A DNA stretch of 64,000 bases, taken from NCBI GenBank assembly GCA_002786025.1, contig NHNW01000025.1, positions 481,884 to 545,883 of the forward strand, given 5' to 3'. The notes below the pieces were generated by a model, which was given only the letters and a program-made list of their open reading frames with translations, had not been told where the DNA came from and made no database searches. Both the position numbers and the translations under genes were made by a program. Source of the DNA: Zasmidium citrigriseum (Eukaryota > Ascomycota > Dothideomycetes > Mycosphaerellales > Mycosphaerellaceae). Positions 42,811 through 55,372 of this stretch are shown piece by piece; the stretch's first letter is position 1; every line of letters begins with the position of its first letter.

Positions 42811-43340
42811 GGAAGAGATGGAACATTGAGAGACTGAAGGTTCGATGAATGCGTTTTTGCTGAAGGCGTGGTGCTTGGTGGTCGACTGGATGGATGTACT
42901 TTTGTCACGACGTTACGATCATGGAGTCTCTGGGCTTGAATCGGCGCGGCTGATTGGATTCGGAAACCACAAAAAGGCGCTGGATGAGGTGGTCTGCTTT
43001 ACCGCTCATGACGAAACTCGGCTCAACCATAAGGAGTTTGCGAGGGAACGAGGGCCAAATGTATAGATTTGAGGGGAAGCGAAGAAGGCCTTCGAATGGA
43101 GGAGTCCTTCACGACTTTCTCGATTTTCTTTGCGAAGTGGAGTACGTATGTAACAAAAGATACTTCTTGCTCTACAATGCATCCATCACATGCCTCCCAA
43201 TTTCCTTACTCCTTCTAAGAAGTCACTCTTTACCGACGCCGTGCATGCATGCTTTGTTCTCCAAATTGAGATCTCCACCGAGGGTTTGATGTACAAGTCG
43301 GCCAGGAACGCCATGCGAAATGCTGTACAGACGAAACGAA
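42811..43340. other. intergenic interval between convergent genes
   Basis: 530 bp of 3' flanking sequence for the zinc-cluster and m-AAA genes. No further feature seen. Confidence 0.5.
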
Positions 43341-46088
43341 TCACCGCCACCTTCGCGAAACCTCCTCAAACTGCTGATAAAGCGTCGGTGCCGGCTCCTC
43401 ACCACCAGGACCCCTCAACGGCGGAGGCAGATTGTCGCCGCCAGAAGGCTGATCAATAGATCCGGGCTCAGCAGGCTTACCACCAGGAGGAGGACCCATA
43501 GGACCACCGCCAAAGTACTTGGAGAACTCGCCTGGGTCTTCCCAAGGTCGGGGACCCAGTAACCGCACCATATCATCTCGGACGAGCATTTCCTTCTTCA
43601 GCAGCTCTTCAGCCACGAGACCGACCTCCTTTTTCTTCTCCTCGAGAAGTTGGCGACATTGCTTGTAGGCCTCGTTGACGATGCGCTTGACTTCGGCGTC
43701 GATGGCCTGGGCGGTGGATTCGGAGAAGGGCTTCTGGAGTTGGGCTTCTTGTGATTCGGAGCCGTCGGGGTAGTAGATGTATCCGAGGTTCGACATTCCC
43801 CATTTGGTGACCATGGCGGTGGCCATGCGGGTGACTTTGTTGAAGTCGTCGCTGGCGCCGCTGGTGACGGTGTCGAAGTGGAGCTCCTCACTGACACGAC
43901 CGCCGAGCGTCATGGCCATTCGGTCCATGAGCTGCTTGACGTTCATGAGAACTTCGTCGCTGCCACCGCCTGGGAGGTACTGGGCGTACCCCAGAGCGCC
44001 TGAGCCACGAGGGATGATGCTGACCTTCAGGAGAGGATCGGCGTACTGAAAGTACCAGCCACAGATGGCGTGGCCAGCTTCGTGGTAAGCGACAGTCTTC
44101 TTCTCCTTGGGCGTGAGCACCAAGCTCTTCTTCTCGAGACCACCAATCACGCGTTCGATGGCTTGTTCAAAGTGAGCCATGGTGACGGATTCGGAGTTGC
44201 TTCGTGCAGCAACCAAGGCAGCTTCGTTGACACAGTTGGCGATATCGGCACCTGCAAATCCAGGAGTCAGCGCGGAAAGACGACCCTTGAGGTACTCAAG
44301 ATCTTCGTGCGTGACAATGTTCTTCAAGTGCACGCCGAAGATCTGTTTCCGGCCATCCATGGTAGGTCGATCAATAGCGATATGTCGGTCGAAACGGCCA
44401 GGACGCATCAGAGCCTTGTCGAGCACGTCTGCTCTGTTCGTACCCGCAAGGACAACGACTTGCTCGGAAGTGTTAAAGCCATCCATCTCGGTAAGGATCT
44501 GGTTCAGCGTACTCTCCCGCTCGTCGTTGCCACCTCCAAATGATTGCTTTGCTCGTGACTTTCCAATAGCATCGATTTCGTCAATGAAGATGATGCAGGG
44601 TGTATTCTTGCGCGCGTTCTGGAACAGGTCTCGCACACGACTTGGACCGACACCGACGAACATCTCGACGAACTCAGATCCAGAGACAGAAAAGAATGGC
44701 ACACCGCTCTCTCCAGCTGTCGCCTTTGCGAGCAATGTTTTACCGGTTCCAGGTGGTCCAGATAGAATCGCACCTCGGGGGATCTTGGCGCCCAACTTCT
44801 GGTAGATGCCAGGCTCCTTCAGGAAGCTCACGAACTCCATGATTTCCCGCTTCGCTTCGTCCATGCCAGCGACGTCGGCAAATTTGACCTTGATATCCGT
44901 CTCGTGGTTGAACTTCTTGGCTCGACTCCGTCCCATGCCGAAGATACCACCCTGACCGCCTCCTGCACCAGAAGCGGCTCTTCTTGAAATGAACATGATC
45001 GCGCCAATGAAAAGCAACGTAGGACCAAATGCCAGCACCGTGTTGAACCAGCTTCCCTCGGTGTGGTATGAAATGGGTATTCTCTCTGAGTTGGGGATGC
45101 CAAGTTCGTTTTGTGCCTCGTCCACTCTCCTCTCGAAGGCTTCGACGGAACCGATGCTGAAGTAATAGTGGAACCCAGGCTGTGCGGCAGGTGATTCGGG
45201 ATACATCGAGGCGACGCTGTCTCGGTGCAAGTATACTCGCACACGGCTGCCATTAACAACCACCAGCTTCTCCACAAGGCCCTTGTCGAAGAAGGTATTG
45301 CGGAACTCTTGCCATGTGATCTCTCGACTGTTCTCGCTGGGGACGATGAGCCTGTACAAGAGGTAACTGACAAATGCAGACACCAGGAAGTTTGACAAGT
45401 CGAACTTGAACTCGTAGATATTGGAGAACATGTCGTCCGGCTTCTTGCCCTTCTTGCCATCTTTCTTAGAGCCCGATGGACCAGGGTCTTCAGAGCTCTT
45501 CTGCTGTGGCTCTTCCTTCTCATTGACCTCTCGCTCCGCAGTCTGTCTTGCAATCTGAGTTGTCAAACGCCAAAGCTTCGCAGCTCTCGCAGGTGACATG
45601 CCCTCCTTGCTGACTTCGTTGATTGTGTCACGGAGCTCTTGTGGGAGTCCCTCTCGCTTTATTCGCTGCGTAGCCTTGTCGATATCCTCGGCCATGGAAG
45701 CAGGCATGCCCTTCTTCACCAGGTTGAAACTGTCTTCCAATGCCTTCTCCTCCGCAGCGGTGAGCTTGGTACGTCCAGGTAGTGTTCCATCATCCTTCTC
45801 GTCTTCTGGCTTCTTCGGAGGTTGAGGATTTGATGACATAGGCGAGCTCTGGGAATAGAGATGTTCCATGCCCTTGGGCGTGGAGCCACTCGACTTATCT
45901 GCATCTTTGCCATCCTTCTCCTTTGGCTCTTCAGGTTGAGTGGCGTACTGTCTGCTGCGCGCGTAGGCGTATAGCGGTCTCGGTAAAGATGCTGGTCGTC
46001 GCGCAAGAGTCTGTGAGAGTGAGGCAGCCTCCAGAACCTGCCGAGATGCGCGGGCCACCGTCTGCGGGCGGCGGAGGAGCGACGCCAT
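43341..46088 (-). CDS. mitochondrial m-AAA protease subunit (Yta12/Afg3 type)
   Basis: 915 residues, no intron, from the ATG at 46088; the upstream open frame has only a TTG. The Arg/Ser/Ala-rich start ([17 protein letters not shown]) is a mitochondrial presequence. Two membrane helices ([17 protein letters not shown] and [16 protein letters not shown]) flank an intermembrane-space domain, as in m-AAA subunits. The AAA module has Walker A GPPGTGKT at 444-451, Walker [10 protein letters not shown] and the second region of homology. The zinc site HEAGH is at 669-673. The [15 protein letters not shown] segment is typical. The complex degrades misfolded inner-membrane proteins and matures ribosomal protein MrpL32. 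Which of the two paralogues this is cannot be settled here; the length leans to Yta12. Confidence 0.93.
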   Translation of the reverse strand: MASLLRRPQTVARASRQVLEAASLSQTLARRPASLPRPLYAYARSRQYATQPEEPKEKDGKDADKSSGSTPKGMEHLYSQSSPMSSNPQPPKKPEDEKDDGTLPGRTKLTAAEEKALEDSFNLVKKGMPASMAEDIDKATQRIKREGLPQELRDTINEVSKEGMSPARAAKLWRLTTQIARQTAEREVNEKEEPQQKSSEDPGPSGSKKDGKKGKKPDDMFSNIYEFKFDLSNFLVSAFVSYLLYRLIVPSENSREITWQEFRNTFFDKGLVEKLVVVNGSRVRVYLHRDSVASMYPESPAAQPGFHYYFSIGSVEAFERRVDEAQNELGIPNSERIPISYHTEGSWFNTVLAFGPTLLFIGAIMFISRRAASGAGGGQGGIFGMGRSRAKKFNHETDIKVKFADVAGMDEAKREIMEFVSFLKEPGIYQKLGAKIPRGAILSGPPGTGKTLLAKATAGESGVPFFSVSGSEFVEMFVGVGPSRVRDLFQNARKNTPCIIFIDEIDAIGKSRAKQSFGGGNDERESTLNQILTEMDGFNTSEQVVVLAGTNRADVLDKALMRPGRFDRHIAIDRPTMDGRKQIFGVHLKNIVTHEDLEYLKGRLSALTPGFAGADIANCVNEAALVAARSNSESVTMAHFEQAIERVIGGLEKKSLVLTPKEKKTVAYHEAGHAICGWYFQYADPLLKVSIIPRGSGALGYAQYLPGGGSDEVLMNVKQLMDRMAMTLGGRVSEELHFDTVTSGASDDFNKVTRMATAMVTKWGMSNLGYIYYPDGSESQEAQLQKPFSESTAQAIDAEVKRIVNEAYKQCRQLLEEKKKEVGLVAEELLKKEMLVRDDMVRLLGPRPWEDPGEFSKYFGGGPMGPPPGGKPAEPGSIDQPSGGDNLPPPLRGPGGEEPAPTLYQQFEEVSRRWR

Positions 46089-46414
46089 GGCGGGCGGTGT
46101 GTAGATGATGGTGCAGGTCAATCAGGCGGTGACCTTACCGTCGAGAGGGTATCATGGGAAGCGATGGAGCGAAGGAGGACAGGCGAGTGGTGGCGATGGG
46201 TCGTTTGAAAGCGCAGATGGAAACGATGACGGTACGAGTCGAACTCACTCACATGCTGGCCCGAGCTGCGGAACATTCCGCCACTAGTGTTGCAGTGCCA
46301 TCTTTTATGGTATTTTATGAACCAGGACTCAATTGTATGAACACTTGTTGCTATAAATGTTTATCTCAATTCTTGGAAGGATCTGTCGCCGCCGCCACAT
46401 CGTTGCAAATCAAT
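46089..46414. promoter_or_regulatory. promoter region of the m-AAA gene
   Basis: 326 bp between the m-AAA start codon and the stop of the next minus-strand gene; nothing else seen. Confidence 0.4.
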
Positions 46415-47841
46415 TCACATCTTGGCTTCTCCCGTGCGGTCGGTCCAATACACAGAAGCCTCCTTTGGAGGCCTGGGTGGAAGATCTGGCACCTCCAGGT
46501 TCTGGTTGATCTTGGAAGCATCATGACCGAACAGCCAGTCTTTCCTCGCTGAGCAGCTCCAGAAAATTGGGTTGTTCTGATCATCCGACAGCATCATCTC
46601 GTCTCTTGCCTTTCTCGCAGGGCCGTCGTAAATGTGGAGCCAGTCTTGTAGAACCCGGGTATTGCGAGCAACATACGTAGTCCTAGGCTTGCGCCGAGCT
46701 TCATACGCTTTCAATGCCTCAGGGATGCTCCCACACTCTCTAAGTGCGGCTGCCAAAGTCGCTGCGTCCTCGGTTGCCTGTGCCGCTCCTTGAGCCATGT
46801 ATCTAATGAAGACTGTTAGTGGATTGCGCTTGGATGGGCTTGAAAAGGCGAGGAAGGACTTACGGCATCATAGGATGGCAGGCATCTCCCAACAAGACGA
46901 CCTTGCCACTTGGATGCACCCATCGATCAAGTTGATCAAAGTCTGCGAGCTTCCACTTCAGATAGTCTCCCGTCATCGCGCACAGGCGTCGCACTTCGGG
47001 ACACCAATCTTTAAATCGCTCGACAAGTTCCCTGTTAGACCGAGCACTTTTCCAGATTTGCTCATCGTCCGAAAGAGGCTCGCCTGTATCAGATGAATGC
47101 GTAACATCGATAATGATGTTGTAAAGCTCTCCTTCGCGCAGTGGATAGCCAACCGCATGTCCCTCTGGGCCCATCCAGTGAACAGCCCATGGCTCTTTGA
47201 CCAGATGCGCCATGGCAGGATCATCAAGAAGAGGCTGTGCGGGGACGAGAATGCGATAGGCCACATCGCCAGTATCCTGCGGTGCCAAACGGCGGCCGTT
47301 GATAACATCTCTGACGGATGACTTGATGCCGTCTGCAACGACCACCAGATCACCGTAGACGACTTCGCCTGATGACAGCTCAATCGAAGGGCGTTCGTAG
47401 TTGTAAGAGGTTACTCGTGAATTCAATCGGATCGTAATGTTCGGCTTTTGCTCCGCAGTCTTCACCAGTAGATCTACTAGATCCGCTCGATGGATGAAGT
47501 AGTATGGCGCTCCATACCGCTCTTCCACGTCATCCAGGGGGACGTCCAAGAGATGTTTGCCCTTCCAGTCGACGAAACGATTACCCTTCGATACTTCCTT
47601 CTTGACATGGCTGAAGTCGACGCCCCATGACCGGCTCAACTTGGACGATGTTGGCGGAACTCGAATGCCTGCTCCAACCTAGCAATGTCAGCAGGACGAA
47701 ACCCAAGAACGGCGGACCTACATTCTCAAACGCTTTGGCAGATTCGAGGACAGTGACTTGGTGACCGTCTGTAGCGAGAGCGAGAGCTGCTTGCAGTCCA
47801 CCAATGCCAGCACCGACTATCAGTACAGTGAGGGCCGCCAT
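46415..47841 (-). CDS. FAD-dependent aromatic hydroxylase, salicylate hydroxylase-like
   Basis: Exons 47841-47722, 47678-46864 and 46802-46415; introns of 43 and 61 nt; 440 residues. The FAD motif GAGIGGLQAALAL is at the N-terminus. The DG motif VVADGIKSSVRD and the GD motif VVLLGDACHPMMPYMAQGA are in the right order for group A flavoprotein monooxygenases. The second exon junction falls inside the GD motif, which confirms the model. These enzymes hydroxylate aromatic acids or related rings with NAD(P)H. The substrate is not given by sequence; alternatives include 3-hydroxybenzoate- or secondary-metabolite-type hydroxylases. It diverges from the gene at 48238. Confidence 0.9.
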
Positions 47842-48237
47842 AGAAGTCGAGATTGCTCCCAAAAGAAGATCAACGAATAGTCAGAGGAGGGACTCATGGC
47901 AGGCGAGAGCTCGCGGTAGATATGCTTCTCCGCGCGGCAATGTGTGCCGGGAGAATGTCAGGCATTGAGACGGGCAAGCTTGAGAGAGGACTGCCGCGTC
48001 ATGGTTGGGGCCAGCAATCCGAATGGTAGCTCATACACATCAAATATTATCTTTTTCGTGATCTTTGACGCATTATAGAGGAAGACGAGACGGAAGGAGG
48101 TCGGGAGTGCCTTGGCCAAGGCCGAGGAAGCTCCATCTTTCTGCGCGTCATCCGCTTTGCACGCGACCTCAGGCTTGACCAATGCTTCACCTCTCCTCCC
48201 ACATCCGAACACCACTTCTGCACTGTGTAAAGGGCAA
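47842..48237. promoter_or_regulatory. divergent promoter region
   Basis: 396 bp between the starts of the hydroxylase and the probable mitochondrial protein. No motif I can assign. Confidence 0.4.
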
Positions 48238-51030
48238 ATGCTGCAGAGAGCACGCTGGGCATGGCATGCAAGAGCTAGCATATCGCGAACAAAGTCGCTG
48301 TCGCGATGGAACCTCCTGCAGCAACGATGCCTCGCGACCAACACCCCCGATGGAGATCTCCAACCGGACGAACACTTCGACGAGCACGAGTACTACGAGG
48401 CCGCTGAGGACGTCGAAGGACATGTGATAGGCCGCCATGTCGGTCCTTCGAGGAGGAATATCACGGCAATGGGCACTGTCGTTGTACAGAACCCTGACCC
48501 GAGCAAAATTGGAGACTTGATCTCCCAGATCCAGCCAACAAACATGGGAAGACCATCGCTGCCCAACATAGTGCCATCCTGCTTGTTGCTGCTGCTTACG
48601 CCTGCACTGGCTCAGCATGCTCTGTCTACAGACCTGCCATTGCAAGTGCTCCAGCGGCTGGGCGAGAATCCCACTGCCTCGAAGCCGCTCGATGCCATTA
48701 CGGCCGTTGTGGACCGACTGCCGGCACCAGGCTCATCTCGAAAGGGCGAACAGGGGCTTGGCTACCACTTCACGACAAGCCCTTGGGCCTCTGTTACTTC
48801 GGCGCAAGTTCCTCTCCAGAGCTCCACCCAGAAACCTGGCTCGCTCACCTTCAACCTGCCCGCTTTGGCCGGCTGGTCTGACTGTGAACCTTCCCTCCAA
48901 CTCCCATTGGCGCAAACAGTATTCTCCGTTGGACTACCCTCAACTTTGATCCACATGCGCTACGAATTCGACCCTCTGAGCGGGCTGCTGCGCAAATCTT
49001 CGTCCCAACGATTGGAGTCTCAAGCTGTTCGGACGCCTATACGTTCCAAAGATACGCGTCTGCTCTTTGACTGTCCTCTACTTCCTCTGACCCCGTTGCG
49101 GAGAGTAGTGAACTCCATGGGAAACATTGTGCGAAAGGTGTCGGACAAGATATATCGCCACGAACTACCTGGCAAGGGCAAAACCTGGTCGTCTCAGGAC
49201 TCTCAACCTGCATCGGAAGAACTGGAAGCTGCTGTTAACGACTATTTCAGTCTGAACAAACTCACGCCAGAACCTGTTCAGGTCTGGGCCTTGGTAGTTC
49301 CGCGGCACGCCTTCGAAGATTTCACGTTCTCCGTCAGAAACACCAAGAACGGCTTGAGGAATCGCTCTCAGTTTCTGGAATACAATCAAACTCAGCTGCA
49401 GGACATGTGGGTAGGTCGGGAGAATGTTCCAGCTGAGCGCAAAATTGTCACTGCACGCAACGTCAACCGAGAGTTGAAAAAGCTCATCGGCAAAGGCGCT
49501 CGACTCTGTCAAGTGCTTTCTGGAGGCGGCGGATGGGGCAAGAAGGCGGGACTGATAAGTCTCGATCCAGACACCGCATACAGTACCCGAGATCTGCGCG
49601 CTGAAGATGGATGGGCATTCGACTTTGATGAAAGCGATGCTGACGGCTCTTTCAAGACACAACAGCGGCAAGCCCTTGGTGACATTGTCCGTGAAGGCGA
49701 CGGTGTCATGCTTTTCCTGGCAAAGAAAACCCCCAACGAAGTGCCATTTCCGCCTGGGCAAGACGATCGTGGCTCTAAGTCGCTCACGTTTGGAGTCGTT
49801 CCTTCGAGCATTGACGAACTTCAAGACCAGGTCGTAGGCCAGTCGAATGTCGAATCCGAGCAGCATATACGTCACTATCCCAATGACTTTGGCATGCTGT
49901 CTGAAGGCGGCATGGCCTTGACGTTGACCAGGGATGGGAGACCTGTCACACAGACAAAGCTCGATGTTCCCCTGGAACAAATCTTCTTCACTAACAGCAA
50001 GTCGAAGCGTGAGGAGATTCAGTCTCGTACGACCACGGACGAGAACACTTCTACACGTGAGCGTACGTCTTTGACTGGAGATTATCCCAACGAGCCTCTT
50101 CTTGATCCAGCGATACCGATACGAAAAGTACACATCGGCAAGAGGACTCAATCGGGGTTAAGGCCCAGAGATAGCACATGACTCGCTGTGCAGGCTGCCG
50201 AGCGCGAAATCTTTGGTGACGAAGGCGCCAGCAACATCAGAACTCACCTGAACGTTGAGAGGCGCTTGGTCAACACGTGTAGACTCAAGCACCACCGACT
50301 ACTTGGCCAAGTCAAGGGCGTCCAGCTCAATCGAGAGATCTATCGGTCAGCCATGGCGACTCGAATCGAAGAGCTTGGTCGGATTCAATGGAAACCCCTG
50401 GACTTCAGAAGGAGGCGAGCAGCCTGGCTAGCAAGTATCAATCGTTTCCTGGAGAGCCTTCGGAAGAACTTGCGGAAGCCTGCCCGGTTGGCAAAACAGG
50501 GCTCTGGTCGTCTGATTCGCCAACATTTGTTCTTGGTCAAGAGGACCGAAGCATCGTCGAAGGAGAAACTGTTGCGAAGGAACGCAGCGCATTTGAAATT
50601 CCAGATGACGCGCAAGACGCAACGCGATGCAGAGGTAATCAAGAAGCTCGCAAGAGTAAGAAGCAAATTGAAATGGGACCTCAAGAGAATGAAGGCAAAA
50701 CGAAGCTCTGTCGTTGAGGAAAGCATTCGAAGGGTGCCATGGTCAAGACGCAATCGCAAGTCTTTATCACAAAATAAAACCGTTGGAGCGACGTTTCGAA
50801 AGACGCCAGTGGACGTCCATACAACAGGGCCTCTGCTATGGTCAAGACGCAGGATCGTTCTCGCAAGGCGGCAGGCAATGATCAGAAGGGAGAGAGCATG
50901 GGGAGCAATAGCTGGATCCCAAGGCTTGCCTTTCGAAGCCGACATGCCTGCTTTTCCCCGTCTGAGAGACCAGCACCAACAAGATCTGGCCGATGCAGTG
51001 CATGGGTACATTGCACGTACTGCCAAATAA
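48238..51030 (+). CDS. unrecognised protein with probable mitochondrial presequence
   Basis: Starts at ATG 48238, where MLQRARWAWHARASISRTKS looks like a mitochondrial presequence. The frame runs to a TGA at 50179 and continues in the same frame to 51030. A 66-nt intron at 50128-50193 (GTACAC donor, ATGACTC branch, TGTGCAG acceptor) removes the stop without changing frame, giving 908 residues. If it is kept, a 647-residue form results. The middle has a conserved-looking globular part (LCQVLSGGGGWGKKAGLIS, LTFGVVPSSID). The last 280 residues are very basic with many Arg/Lys helices (RRRRAAWLASINRFLESLRKN split over the region). No family is recognised; RNA or ribosome contact is only a guess from charge. 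Confidence 0.68.
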
Positions 51031-51313
51031 TAAAGAAGTTCTCTCAAATGGTATCCCTGTCTCCTTATCTTCCTCTGATACTCTGCTTGAGCCGTGCCAA
51101 GTCCTCGGCTGCGGATTCGTCTCCAACCGCGGCTATCGATTCCCCAGAACATCTTCCTCTCACTCCACCTACTACAATGGATCCGAACAATCTAGTCGCG
51201 CGAGCCGTGAGACGCAATACAGAGGCTCTACAACCGCCATGATATAGGATTGATACGTTCGTTGCGAGGAACAGAACGACAAACCCTCCGACCTCTTCGA
51301 CAGTTGCTCCAAG

Positions 51314-52182
51314 ATGCCCCAACCAAACACGAGCTATCCAACAGTCCTGCTGTTTGACATAGGCGGCGTCTGCGTGCGTACCAGCGCCCCAAAAGCCTCT
51401 CATCCCAATCAATTCCTAACAGCCTCCAGGTCGTCTCCCCCTTCCAAGCAATCCTCGACTACGAAAAACGCCAAAACATCCCCCTCGGCTACATCAACCA
51501 CAGCATCTCCGCCGCCGCCCCGAACGGCGCCTGGCAAAAGCTCGAACGCGGCGAGATCCTCCTCGACGAAGCCTTCTTCCGACACTTCAAAAGCGACCTC
51601 TCCAACGAATCCCGATGGCGGGCCTACTACACCAAAGCCCACAAGACAACCTCCAACATCCCACCCGTCGCGGACATCGACGTCGAATGGCTCTTCTGGG
51701 AAATGATGCGAATCTCTCGCGAGCCAGATCCACACATGTGGCCCGCACTACAGAAGTTGCGCGCAGCGGCGGATAAGAGCAATGGGAAATTGATCCTGGG
51801 GGCTTTGAGCAATACATCCATCTTTCCGCCGGGTCATCCGTTCAACGACCCCAACACCCCCGAAGGGAAGCAGAACACCGCACTCAAATCGTGTTTCGAT
51901 ATTTTCGTTTCGAGCGCGCATGTGGGCATGCGGAAGCCCGCGGAGGATATCTACAAGTATGCGATTACGCGGTTACATGAGTATGTCAAGACGAAGGGGC
52001 TGGGGATGGGGGTTAGGGCGCAGGATATTACGTTTTTGGATGATATTGGGGGGAATTTGAGGACGGCGAGGAAGTTGGGGATGAATACGATTAAGGTGGA
52101 GTTGGGGAGGGCGGACAAGGCTGTTGTGGAGTTGGAGAAGTTGACGGGGTTGACGTTGAAGGGGGATAGATCGAGGTTGTGA
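51314..52182 (+). CDS. HAD-superfamily hydrolase
   Basis: Exons 51314-51373 and 51430-52182, 56-nt intron (GTGCGT donor, CCTAAC branch, CTCCAG acceptor); 270 residues. HAD motif I is LLFDIGGV, with the nucleophile Asp in exon 1. Motif II is LGALSNTS, the motif III lysine lies in HVGMRKPAED, and motif IV is FLDDIGGN. The DIGG form, with Gly in place of the second Asp, and the insert resemble the phosphatase domain of soluble epoxide hydrolase and ACAD10-type proteins, so a small-molecule phosphatase is the best guess. Codon usage switches from C-ending (51440-51700) to G/T-ending (51960-52180). Confidence 0.85.
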
Positions 52183-52764
52183 TAGATGGATAGATGTATA
52201 TGGATGAATTGATGAATGAGCGCATGAGTGTCAGCGATATGAGTAAAGCTCGACATTGAATGGTTGGTCAGCAATGTCTCTAACAGGAGATCTCTTCAAA
52301 CTGAGGGAGAGACAAGAAGTCTGCCCTCACTTGAGCATCTAATATCACCGAGGGCTTCAGGGCTGAGAAGGATTGTGATCTCAACTACCTCAGCAAGTGC
52401 ATGTCGTCAACATCCTTCCACCAACAATTCACGACCAGACGAATCGGCTCCCCAAGACCCCCCAAATTCCAACTCAAACCAACAAAACACCGGGACATTT
52501 CCCAGGTCGAGGATGACAACGGCAACTGGACAGCCAGGCTCTGCCGAACCAGCACAACTGCCAGGCCTCCACAAGAGCGGGGTCCCATCACCCACCCCAC
52601 ATCGGCAGAAAGGTCAATGCCTGTAGCAATGACACAAATAAATCAAAGTTGTCCGTTGCAACTCCTGCTGTGAGAAAGCCGTCGTCCTTATATATTCACT
52701 CAGCGTCGCACCTTGATGAACTCTTAGTGCTTCTGTTACTTTCCTCGCCACGTGATATCGAACT
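52183..52764. other. intergenic interval
   Basis: 582 bp between two plus-strand genes; promoter of the MetE-like gene presumably lies at the right end. Nothing else recognised. Confidence 0.45.
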
Positions 52765-54130
52765 ATGTCTTCGCCAGTCAGGAACCCTCCTTTCCGTGCA
52801 GAGCATTTGGGCTCGCTGCTTCGTCCGCAGAAGCTTTTGGATAAGCGCCATGCTATCCAGCAGAAGAAGGATAATGGGGAAGGACTTGATGTTCTGACGG
52901 ATCAATGCGTCAATGAGGCTGTCAAGATGCAGACCGATTGCGGCCTTCGAGGGATCACCGATGGCGAGTACAGAAGACACATGTAAGCAAGTTCAGAACA
53001 TCCAAATCGAAATGCTGATATGGTTTCTGCCAGGTTCTGGGGCGACTTCTGGCCATCTTTGAACGGGATGAAGGAGATCTACGGCCCTGACCCATCGATC
53101 TTCCGAGACTATGTTCCAGACATTGCCGCTTTCCTTGAAGAGGAGAGAGTCCCGGGAGAGTCTATCATTTGCGTCGGCAAGATCAGCCATCCGGGAAAGA
53201 GCACGTATGTCGGCGCGTATGAGTATTTGAAGAGCATCACGCCAAAGGAACGCCATGGCGAGATCAAGTTGACCATGGCCGCGCCAAATTGGTACCATCT
53301 CCGTTATCGTGAAGGCCAGGCGTATCCCAAGGATGTATATGCGACTGATGAAGTACATCTCAAGGGCGACGTCGACGTCCGGATCAGCTGCTGATTGGAG
53401 TGTAGGATTACTTTGCGGATGTCGCGAAGGCGTACAGAACCGAACTCCAGATCCTGTACGACGCTGGTGTCCGTAACGTGCAAGTAGATGATCCAAATCT
53501 GGCCTGTGGGTCTTGGTGTGCTGAAAACATCGCCCTTCCGTAGCTGACTATTCTTTCTCAGACTTCTGCTCCGAGAAGATGCTCGAGGGATGGAAGAAGG
53601 ACCCGGCCAACACTCGCACCACCGATGAGCTGTTCGATGCTTACATCGCCTTTTACAACGATTGCTTTAAGAGGCCCGCCGACATGCATCTCGGAGTCCA
53701 CCTTTGCCGTGGCAACTTCGTTGGCTCTCGCCACTTCAGCGAAGGTGGCTACGACCGCATTGCCACCAAGCTCTTCAACGAGCTCAACGTTTCGACGTAC
53801 TATCTGGAGTACGACACCGCCCGTGCAGGAGGTTTTGAGCCACTGAAGTCGCTTCCCCCGAACAAAAACGTCATCCTCGGCGTTATCACGTCCAAGTTCC
53901 CTGAGCTGGAAAACAAGGATGAAATGAAGCAGCGCATATACAAAGCCGCAGAATTTATTTCCGCCGGTAGCGGCAGGAGCAAGGAAGAGGCCATCAAACA
54001 GCTTGGTGTCAGCCCTCAGTGTGGATTTGCCAGTCATGAGGACGGCAATCTCCTCGGATATGATGACATGGTCAAGAAGCTCAAGCTCGTGAGAAGCATT
54101 GCTGACGAAGTGTGGCTCGGGGAGCCATAG
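52765..54130 (+). CDS. cobalamin-independent methionine synthase-like (MetE C-domain) protein
   Basis: Exons 52765-52982, 53034-53352, 53406-53505 and 53562-54130; introns 51-56 nt with GTAAGC, GTACAT and GTGGGT donors; 401 residues. The start FRAEHLGSLLRP and the later VQVDDPNLA are typical of stand-alone MetE C-terminal-domain proteins. The zinc ligands are visible: His and Cys in HLGVHLCRGN, Glu in YYLEYDTARAGG and Cys in SPQCGFASHEDGN. Full MetE has a second N-terminal barrel that is missing here, so this belongs to the shorter YxjG/YxjH-like group, whose methyl donor is often not folate. It converges with the lipase gene, with 51 bp between stops. Confidence 0.88.
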
Positions 54131-54181
54131 GTGAGACTCCAAAGATTGAACCTCTGTAGTCGCAGCGAGTTCCTTTAGAAT

Positions 54182-55372
54182 TCAGCTTCCAGCGAAGAGC
54201 TCCTGAAGATGTCTGCACCAGCGTGTCGGGCAATCCAATGTCTTGACATCAGACAGACCACTATTCAATCCAGCGAATGCAAGGAAGATCAAAATGAACA
54301 TCACGAAGAGGAGTAGTAGCTGTCCGATGGGTGCAGTGTGCTTCCTCTTGAAATTCGACATGATCAAAGTCTCAATCAAATCGTCGGCCCCAACGTCTGG
54401 GAAGTCCATTGCCACAATGCCGAATCGATGCCTGCTGCCTCGGAGCTGCAAAAAGGTTCGTAGTCGCGGATTCATGCCTTCTTCCCACGTGAAGCCATAG
54501 TATCCACCGACCGCGACCTCGCGTGGCGGTAGCTGGTACCACCAGTTGAACTCGTAAGCACTGGTGAAGTTGATGTACCAGTGACCGGCATCGGTATCTG
54601 CTGAGGCTCGATCCAGCAATCCCGAGACATCGCCTCCTTTGATCGCGATCAGCGACGGAAGTGGTTTGGGATCTGATATGCTGTAGTGGTCTTGTATCGT
54701 GAGTTGGATGCTGTTTCGTGTGTTGATCGTAAACGGTCGTTCCGGGTTGTCTTGCCACTCGGTCACGTCGATACCATAGGCCGTCAAACTGGGTCCAGAA
54801 TAACGCCTGAAAAGCTGTATCTTTCCGCGAAGTTCTCCAAGCGTAGGTGTAGTATTGGCGGTGCGCCAGCGCTCCGATTTCGCGGATATGTAGTGGAAAA
54901 TGGCGTGTGCGAAATGTACAGTAGATTGCTCCGGCTTTCTGTCCTCTTTGATTTGTACGATGAGGCCCTCTGTGGGATGCTGCTCAAGCCATTTGTACAT
55001 GATATTCAACAGCTCTGGAAGCTCTAGACCGAGTAAAGAAGGGCCATGGACCATCTCGGGAACGTTTTCTCGAAGGCCACAACGAAAGTCGAAATATCGT
55101 ATCCCGGCATTGAGTTGTTGGAGAATGGTCATCTTCTGGGTTGCAATAAAAGGCCAAGGGTGTGTATATGCGGCACTGTCGTGAGTCCCCGGAATCGACA
55201 GAGATGAGACGAGGAGGTCATCGTCCAATCTGGCCATCCAGTCCTCACCCAAGGCAATGGAACTCGGTTTTCTCGGCCTCGTTTCTTCATGTCGTACGTC
55301 GATGGCCTTCTCCAGCTCACTGGATCCAGCCAGGAGCGTTGTCGGCCCAAAGGAGTTTCGCAATGGGCCCAT
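54182..55372 (-). CDS. PI-PLC X-domain lipase-like membrane protein
   Basis: 396 residues from ATG 55372, no intron. The catalytic X-domain histidines are in SIPGTHDSAAY and EMVHGPSL, with YFDFRCGL between them. This is the bacterial-type phosphatidylinositol phospholipase C fold, without the Y or C2 domains of signalling PLC. A C-terminal membrane helix (IGQLLLLFVMFILIFLAFAGL) and no clear signal peptide suggest a tail-anchored protein. It may cleave phosphatidylinositol or GPI-type lipids, but activity is inference. It is convergent with the MetE-like gene and divergent from dynactin p25. Confidence 0.85.
   Translation of the reverse strand: MGPLRNSFGPTTLLAGSSELEKAIDVRHEETRPRKPSSIALGEDWMARLDDDLLVSSLSIPGTHDSAAYTHPWPFIATQKMTILQQLNAGIRYFDFRCGLRENVPEMVHGPSLLGLELPELLNIMYKWLEQHPTEGLIVQIKEDRKPEQSTVHFAHAIFHYISAKSERWRTANTTPTLGELRGKIQLFRRYSGPSLTAYGIDVTEWQDNPERPFTINTRNSIQLTIQDHYSISDPKPLPSLIAIKGGDVSGLLDRASADTDAGHWYINFTSAYEFNWWYQLPPREVAVGGYYGFTWEEGMNPRLRTFLQLRGSRHRFGIVAMDFPDVGADDLIETLIMSNFKRKHTAPIGQLLLLFVMFILIFLAFAGLNSGLSDVKTLDCPTRWCRHLQELFAGS

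Noticed and set aside
49165..50151. 328-codon minus-strand frame
   Set aside because: Lies entirely opposite the probable mitochondrial protein gene and has no recognisable domain.
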